A DNA stretch of 64,000 nucleotides from Caloramator mitchellensis. GTDB lineage: Bacteria > Bacillota > Clostridia > Clostridiales > Caloramatoraceae. The notes under the pieces were generated by a model, which was given only the letters and a program-made list of their open reading frames with translations, had not been told where the DNA came from and did no database searches. The translations under genes were made by a program, and so were the position numbers. The stretch is from NCBI RefSeq assembly GCF_001440545.1, contig NZ_LKHP01000002.1, positions 258,574-322,573 of the forward strand, in the 5' to 3' direction. The first letter of the stretch is position 1. Each line of letters opens with the position of its first letter. Below are positions 59,901 through 64,000 of this stretch, one piece after another.

Positions 59901-60580
59901 TCACCTACTATTGTTAATAAAACTGGAAAATTCGTTACACTCGAAGTGATGTTATTAACACTTCCTTCGGCTACTTCATTTCCCGAAGACGAATAAATGC
60001 TAAAATTAAAGTCGCTATTTGATGTTATCAATGAAGTTGTCTCATAAATACCTTTCCTATCAGTTGTAATAGTTCCAGTTCCAATATCATAATAAGATGC
60101 ATTTGAAACTCCATAAATACTGTTAATCTTTACATAAACAACGCTGCTTCCTGTAGTTCCGCTTTTTGTTATATCAACAAGAGCATATCCATATTTAGCC
60201 GAAGTATTACTTCCTGAAGCTGATATTTTCCTATAAAGGTTATTTGCATCTGCAACATATTTTGTCCCATTTTCGCTATCAGTAGAATATAATGTCAACA
60301 TTCTTCCGTTTGTTGAAACAATTTTGTCCTCAGTTACATAATTCCCATTTTTGTCCTTAATAGCTCCATCTTGTTCAATATAATAAACTTTATCAGGATA
60401 CTTAGAAATTTGGTCGTTTACTAATGTGGAATTATTCTGCATATAATTTAAAGAATAAATCTTATCTCCAGCTATAACTACATTTTTCGGCAGTTCACTT
60501 GTAGTTGCCGCAAAATTTATTTTAGGTAGCATCCCTAAAATCATTATAATCGTCACGAAAAAAGCAATAAATCTTCGCAT
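56915..60580 (-). CDS. Large secreted DUF5050 beta-propeller protein
   Basis: This 1221-aa protein has a signal peptide (MRRFIAFFVTIIMILGMLPK, ending INFAA). Beta-rich domains make up most of the protein. Residues ~250-540 hold a DUF5050 propeller with repeats of YSNLADGGKIYK type (for example at 59800, 59690 and 59450 on the minus strand). The rest has Ser/Thr-rich, Ig-like segments. There is no LPXTG or SLH anchor. ATG 60580 is preferred (AAGGGGG upstream). A CGATATAATATAT element lies just upstream, shared with the gene ending at 61339. The function is unknown; adhesion or surface assembly is plausible. Confidence 0.75.
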   Translation of the reverse strand: MRRFIAFFVTIIMILGMLPKINFAATTSELPKNVVIAGDKIYSLNYMQNNSTLVNDQISKYPDKVYYIEQDGAIKDKNGNYVTEDKIVSTNGRMLTLYSTDSENGTKYVADANNLYRKISASGSNTSAKYGYALVDITKSGTTGSSVVYVKINSIYGVSNASYYDIGTGTITTDRKGIYETTSLITSNSDFNFSIYSSSGNEVAEGSVNNITSSVTNFPVLLTIVGDGSTSGSRVTGNISNNGLAASDGEFIYYSNLADGGKIYKKSINGLDEYPITEDNARYINVVGDYIYYSNLSDGGKIYKIKTDGTERTRLNNVLSSYINVVGDYIYYINGSKSSYIYLMSRYNSSVNYPVVSNRAAYLVVFDNMIYYSNLSDKGRLYSYNLNGGAKNVFTVGSSYSPGVRYISVTNDGIVYAAGFDGKLYRSVSNNRLTEVNVMANDTKKEKFTVINAQTTNDVYYRSNMLGGKLYKADSTGSGSLVYSEVITNINIAEDYIYFTKGNKLFSYKIGSTDKAVAAAKFKPDEKVASVVMETIIDSNEPLPDKVSAIMGDGSVRELLVNWDLRNTKVKNGITTYKGKVVGYGTSVSIGKARYSTMVAVDKVKVYNFEGAKADYVVVEGLAKGDIITLYDTNDKALGKATADKSGIAKITKLELDSDGGTLKIVKTQSGCAPSDALVYTYSSEAPTIVKAEYDSSSNKYRVTFTGKSPNIGYGFVSNANDNISNYTTTSGSSGVNGSYYFDIPKSAVENLVDGENKFLKIAYYSDNTLKSPSNPYTFLAQQKPIVAYNFNTSSFSGLNSLIECSFDGNNWISSQELISDKTLLYGKSYVLVRFIPSLNKMPGQIAYVPLVEMPQITVTAGSYKVFDSKDNNLFNFDELTNTLTAKYIANAGFVGTDNVKINVTTSGSSGVSYSLDINGSTNVSNSTTDASVKLTDITTASGLSTLNMVLKLKNGSEDIATQNIRVKVFNSSVEPPAPELYGVVGKAETNGNLTAYSAKVRVKYDPVLSAVVKGTITNTSVGNSAAITYNFYLNNGYWEGEEVSGVPGTYKVNINYEDNLLKPATISTTGQSITFNIDTNKTPQIRLTAGSDPTTYIGALYKSKGITDGDYKIYSSDPDASTKNILSTTTGSVTLEGFEATTSGAFEWIKEGDSRDLSKDYSFYVKYQYVGELVWHDAAQGTVINTLAPGQTSTDYYLKVVVINNKNGYSSEYIYKFTLK

Positions 60581-60595
60581 GTTTCTACCCCCTTC

Positions 60596-60608
60596 ATATA
60601 TTATATCG
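60596..60608 (-). promoter_or_regulatory. CGATATAATATAT element, probable -10 of the DUF5050 gene
   Basis: The same 13-mer occurs at 62726-62738 in front of the C5-epimerase-like gene. The leader would be very short (about 14 nt). Confidence 0.4.
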
Positions 60609-60695
60609 ACCAAATTCATATTTTTTTTACAGCCTATAGACAAAATAATAATATATTATGTAAAATAAGATTAAGTAAACAACCGAGGTGATATA

Positions 60696-61319
60696 ATGAA
60701 AAAAATTTTTTTATCTATAACAATAATATTAGTGCTTTTTATTGATGCTAACGCAGCATCGCAATTTGACAAAATATACGATAATATATCACCGGACAAA
60801 GTTTGGACCATAAAGTTTAACAGACCATACGGCTATACAACCTTAAACAACTCAATACAGCTTACTGACCAAAACGGTAACAAACTAACCCCTCAAACTT
60901 CCACAACAAGCGACCCAAATGCGCTGCAAATACTCCCTCCAAGTGGAGGTTATACATTTGGGAACACATACTACCTCACAATATCAAGAGAACTAAAATC
61001 AGCCAATGGAAAAAGGCTTATTAAACCATATACCATGAAATTCACAATAATGTCTGGTTATCAGCTTACCTACGAAGTCAAGATTGGAGGATTAAATATC
61101 TTAAAAGAAATAAAAATAAGCAAAATAACGTTGCCAAATGCTTATAAATACAAATTAGACGATAGCAGCAATTATTATAAATTAGACGAAATAGCAAGTC
61201 TCATTGTTCCAAAGGACTACACAACCATCCAGTTTTACGACTCAAATGGAAACTACCTTGGAAAAGCTTCAATATATGTGAAAACTTCAAACACACAAAC
61301 AACCAATATTACAAGATAA
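60696..61319 (+). CDS. Secreted protein with Big_5 (Ig-like) domain
   Basis: This 207-aa protein has a signal peptide (MKKIFLSITIILVLFIDANA). A Big_5-like domain (about 30-120) shows VWTIKFNRPYGYTTLNNSIQ, then YLTISRELKSANGKRL, the usual pattern of start and end strands. A second beta-rich segment (about 125-205) has no family I can name. SD GAGGTGAT precedes the ATG. It is divergent from the DUF5050 gene and convergent with the C5-epimerase-like gene, which also carries a Big_5 domain. Confidence 0.78.
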   Translation: MKKIFLSITIILVLFIDANAASQFDKIYDNISPDKVWTIKFNRPYGYTTLNNSIQLTDQNGNKLTPQTSTTSDPNALQILPPSGGYTFGNTYYLTISRELKSANGKRLIKPYTMKFTIMSGYQLTYEVKIGGLNILKEIKISKITLPNAYKYKLDDSSNYYKLDEIASLIVPKDYTTIQFYDSNGNYLGKASIYVKTSNTQTTNITR

Positions 61320-61338
61320 GCTGCCAAAATGGCAGCTT
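61318..61338. terminator. Bidirectional terminator
   Basis: AAGCTGCC-AAAAT-GGCAGCTT between the two convergent Big_5 protein genes. Confidence 0.85.
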
Positions 61339-62700
61339 TTAATATATATCTATAATCTCAAAATATTCACTATCATAATACTTTTCAAGCTCGCCATCAT
61401 CGAGCAATGAATTTAACGCCCTAAGCTGTGCAATATGGACATTTGTGTAAAACTCATCTGCTGAAAAATAAGCTGGAAGTAAATTTTTCAAAGTCACAAC
61501 CCCATCATTAAGCTTATCAACAGCCCTGTTATCATACTTTCCTATATCATAAAGCCCAAATAAAACAAACATGTGGCTGCTAAGACTAAACTTTGTCCTT
61601 ACATTAAAGGAATCATACAACACATTCCCAGCATAGCTTTGGGCAAGCCCCCCTTCATTTGTTCCCTTTAAAAGAGGCTCAAGTGCCTTCTTAGCTGCAT
61701 TCAAATACTTAACATCTTCAGTTTCCTCATAAATCCTTATAAGAAGCGATATCCCCAGCCCCTGTGCAAGCGACGATGACCATGGCGATTTTAAGTTTAT
61801 GCTTCCTTCTTTATAATCAAATCCATTTACCAACTTACCTTTCGAATCAATTTTATTAACTATATAATCGGCAGCCTTAATGGCATTATTTAACCTATTA
61901 GAATCATAATTTCTTCTATATAAACTATACTGCTGCAACCCCCATTCAGCCACTAATAAAGGATTATATTTATATCCATTATAATCTGCCATAGGAATTC
62001 CATTTGAATCAAACTTAATATCCTTTATAGTTTCAATATCCTTTAAATCAGCAAAAAACAAATATTCCTTATCTGTCAAATAATTATAATCCTTTAAAAT
62101 ATTTTTTCCACCATCAAACAAATAGCTAAAATATTGCAAATTGCTAACATCATTGCCTTTATCCACACTTCCACTTGTGTTACCACTTCCTCCAGTATTG
62201 CCTCCTGCAATCTTTAGCTTCTCCGTCCTAAAACTTATCCTAAAACTATTGTTTCCGTTGCCCGAATAATCCTTCAAAGAAGCATACTGAACATAAAGTG
62301 CATAGGGAGTATCATAATCAAGCAAAATACTTGGTTTTACAATCAACTGCTTCTTATTAACCTTAAAACTAATTCCAACACTTTTTCCATTTCCATTCTT
62401 CAGAGAAATAAGTCTATAATTCTTTCCAAGTTTAATATTCTCATTAAAATTCAGCACAATGCTGCTATTCACCTTTACATTAAGCTGTCCGCTCTTAGGA
62501 TTAGAACTAATAAGCTTAGGCCCTGTCTTGTCCTTCTTAGAAACAGTTTTACTCGAACTATTCCCACCTAAAAGGTCATATATAGACATAGTCTTGGTCT
62601 TATTAGGATAAGCATATTTTAATATATATTCCCTTCCTGCAAGCGCAAGGCTATTTATAAAAATCATTATAAAAAGGGATATTGCTGCAACTCTTTTCAC
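61339..62700 (-). CDS. Secreted Big_5 plus D-glucuronyl C5-epimerase-like protein
   Basis: This 453-aa protein has a signal peptide (KRVAAISLFIMIFINSLALA) and a Big_5 domain (about 55-165, TGPKLISSNPKSGQLNVKVN). A Gly-rich linker leads to an alpha/alpha-type C-terminal domain (about 235-440). That domain has NPLLVAEWGLQQYSLY, WSSSLAQGLGISLLIRIYEE and FSLSSHMFVLFGLYDIGKY, the pattern of D-glucuronyl C5-epimerase C-terminal domains. Whether it epimerises or only binds uronic-acid polymers is unknown. The start is GTG 62700 (AGGGGG 7 nt upstream); ATG 62706 is an alternative. Confidence 0.8.
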   Translation of the reverse strand: MKRVAAISLFIMIFINSLALAGREYILKYAYPNKTKTMSIYDLLGGNSSSKTVSKKDKTGPKLISSNPKSGQLNVKVNSSIVLNFNENIKLGKNYRLISLKNGNGKSVGISFKVNKKQLIVKPSILLDYDTPYALYVQYASLKDYSGNGNNSFRISFRTEKLKIAGGNTGGSGNTSGSVDKGNDVSNLQYFSYLFDGGKNILKDYNYLTDKEYLFFADLKDIETIKDIKFDSNGIPMADYNGYKYNPLLVAEWGLQQYSLYRRNYDSNRLNNAIKAADYIVNKIDSKGKLVNGFDYKEGSINLKSPWSSSLAQGLGISLLIRIYEETEDVKYLNAAKKALEPLLKGTNEGGLAQSYAGNVLYDSFNVRTKFSLSSHMFVLFGLYDIGKYDNRAVDKLNDGVVTLKNLLPAYFSADEFYTNVHIAQLRALNSLLDDGELEKYYDSEYFEIIDIY

Positions 62701-62725
62701 ATCCATGCCCCCTAAAGTTTGCTAT

Positions 62726-62738
62726 ATATATTATATCG
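62726..62738 (-). promoter_or_regulatory. CGATATAATATAT element, probable -10 of the C5-epimerase-like gene
   Basis: Identical to the 13-mer at 60596-60608. It lies 26 nt upstream of the GTG start. Confidence 0.4.
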
Positions 62739-62783
62739 TATTTTTCTATAAAAAGCATAGTTAAGAAAAAAATAAGTTGAATT

Positions 62784-63338
62784 TTATTCTTTTCTCTCCA
62801 TCTCCTCCCTAATCCTATCAATCGCCCTATCCTTTAGCCTTGCAACAGACATATAATGGCACCTTCTATTGTTTGAAATCTCAACCATACTTTTTCTTTT
62901 AAAGTAATAATCAATTATAACTTCCCTTTGTTTTGGGCTTAAGTTTTCAATTGCATCATACAAATCCCTATTCTCTTCCTTTTTAACCATATCCTCTTCA
63001 ATGCAAACATCCGAAGGGATAACCTCGTGCATTAAAGAGCCATCTTCTGTCATTTCAAACTCAAGACTCATATAATCGAACTTAATCCTTCTTACAAAAT
63101 CCCTCATACTGTTTATAACTGCCCTTTTAACATAAGCCTCAAATGGAACATTAGCATCAACTTTAAAATTATTAATACACTTTAAAATTGCTACTCTCCC
63201 CTCCTGCATGGCATCCTCAAAATATTCCTTATCCTTTACATACATACTAAAGCACTTTTTCAAAAGAGGCTCAAACTTTTTTAAAATCAAAATCTTTTTT
63301 TCATCATCTTTCCTTGCTTCTAAAACTAAATCTCTCAT
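62784..63338 (-). CDS. Small sigma-70 family sigma factor
   Basis: This 184-aa protein has sigma region 2 (about 20-95: EPLLKKCFSMYVKDKEYFEDAMQEGRVAILKCI, with a -10 recognition helix reading YVKRAVINSMRDFVRR). Region 4 follows (about 130-180: ENLSPKQREVIIDYYFKRKSMVEI). Its length matches the UviA/TcdR/BotR-like group and ECF factors, but the group cannot be settled by eye. No anti-sigma gene is adjacent. SD GGAGGGG precedes the ATG. The secreted-protein genes downstream are possible targets, by position only. Confidence 0.85.
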   Translation of the reverse strand: MRDLVLEARKDDEKKILILKKFEPLLKKCFSMYVKDKEYFEDAMQEGRVAILKCINNFKVDANVPFEAYVKRAVINSMRDFVRRIKFDYMSLEFEMTEDGSLMHEVIPSDVCIEEDMVKKEENRDLYDAIENLSPKQREVIIDYYFKRKSMVEISNNRRCHYMSVARLKDRAIDRIREEMERKE

Positions 63339-63906
63339 ACCATCCCCTCCTGAAAAGATGATACAAGAGATTATTTTAAAAGTTAAAAACGGAAAAATAA
63401 CATAAAAAGTTGGAAAAATAGCATTTTTGCATGGAAAAATGAAATTCCAGCATGAAAAAACGACATTCCATGCTGGAAAAATTATTTTTACAATATTATA
63501 TAAGAGTCAAAAAATTTCCGTATACACTAACCATCAATTCTTTGATAAAATAAATCCGGTAGAGTAAGCTATAAAGCCTTCTACTGGATATTTTAGTCTC
63601 TCATTCAATGAATATTTTTGTTTTAAAGTTTTAATTCTTCAAGTAGCTCTTTCTTCATCTAATTTATGCTCAATACTCCTCTTTTTAAATTAGCAAGGTT
63701 ATCTTTCTTTACTACATATGAAGATGCTTTTATCTCCTGTAAGTTATCTCCTCAATAGTTGGTTCATCTGATTTTTAATCGATAATATTAAAGCCAGAAG
63801 CCTTCATCAAAATGCAGTATCTTCAATTTATTCATTTGTTTATTGCAAAGTAAGCGTCAAATCGGGACCACCTTTACAAAAAAAAGCCGCATTTTAATGC
63901 GACCTT
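63339..63906. other. Intergenic region with hairpin and degenerate sequence
   Basis: TTCCAGCATG (63445-63454) and its exact complement (63469-63478) form a 10-bp hairpin near repeated GGAAAAAT motifs upstream of the sigma gene. From about 63530 to 63880 broken coding-like stretches appear (for example LKYPVEGFIAYSTGF on the minus strand) without a continuous frame, probably a decayed mobile gene. The IS66 terminator hairpin is at 63886-63903. Confidence 0.4.
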
Positions 63907-64000
63907 TTACTTTAACTTGGCTCTGCATTTGTCAGGTAGTTCCTTTGACCATGGAAGCAATTTATTTAGTTCCTCCTCTTTTGTAATATCAACGTTTGGT
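63907..64000 (-). mobile_element. IS66-family transposase, C-terminal end (gene runs out of window)
   Basis: The last ~30 codons read minus-strand PNVDITKEEELNKLLPWSKE then LPDKCRAKLK, matching the conserved C terminus of IS66 TnpC transposases (LMPWS-x-x-LP). The stop is at 63907, followed by a terminator. The rest lies beyond the window, so integrity is unknown. Confidence 0.75.

Overview
The window looks like chromosome of an anaerobic, endospore-forming, low-GC Clostridia member (Clostridiaceae/Caloramator-like; this is inference). The reasons are AT-rich DNA with strong Shine-Dalgarno (SD) sites, many sporulation and germination genes (spoIIR, gerABC, yabG, veg, a SipL-like coat protein, several CotS kinases) and an Hnd-type multi-subunit [FeFe]-hydrogenase operon. 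No rRNA, tRNA or CRISPR array was seen.

Layout. 1-12 kb: the end of a glycolipid glucosyltransferase, then a minus-strand block yabG / SpoIID-amidase fusion / veg / sipL-like / ispE / MobA-like / gerA-gerB-gerC / spoIIR. Part of this order (yabG-veg-ispE) matches the classic Bacillus locus. 12-21 kb: a spore-surface cluster of three CotS-family kinases, one degenerate CotS-like pseudokinase and a small coiled-coil protein, with two CotSA-like GT4 glycosyltransferases. An HD-GYP/DUF5317 pair inside this cluster is preceded by a leader with a 14-bp long-range stem around a 25-codon hydrophobic ORF. 21.5-24 kb: a secreted protein behind a sigma-A promoter flanked by two Fur-type boxes, and the 3' half of manC. 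24.1-32.5 kb: an accessory island that splits manC. It holds two decayed copies of a unit (AAA-ATPase/nuclease, 55-codon ORF, large serine recombinase), a HepT/MntA toxin-antitoxin pair, a Uma2 nuclease and a UPF0175/truncated-PIN pair. 32.5-40 kb: the 5' half of manC, a PAS histidine kinase, and an operon of a REC-GGDEF-REC regulator, a HEAT-repeat protein and a GT2 synthase, followed by a CAP protein. 40-54 kb: an ArsB/NhaD transporter, a His-rich ferredoxin, UppP, an S41 protease, SIMPL and O-antigen-ligase-like proteins, and the hydrogenase operon. 53.5-64 kb: a RAYT transposase cassette, a Gate-family membrane protein, a pilin-like protein, large secreted proteins (DUF5050 propeller, Big_5, C5-epimerase-like), a small sigma factor and the tail of an IS66 transposase.

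The most distinctive signal is a 45-bp interspersed repeat (11 copies between 21.2 and 56.9 kb). Its GTGACATTCAC end always abuts a coding sequence: either it touches or supplies the stop codon, or it lies 16-21 nt before a start codon. Two inverted copies precisely bracket the RAYT (REP-associated tyrosine transposase) gene, which makes that gene the likely mobiliser of the family. The second strong signal is manC split into two apparently complete halves by an 8.4-kb island that encodes a large serine recombinase.
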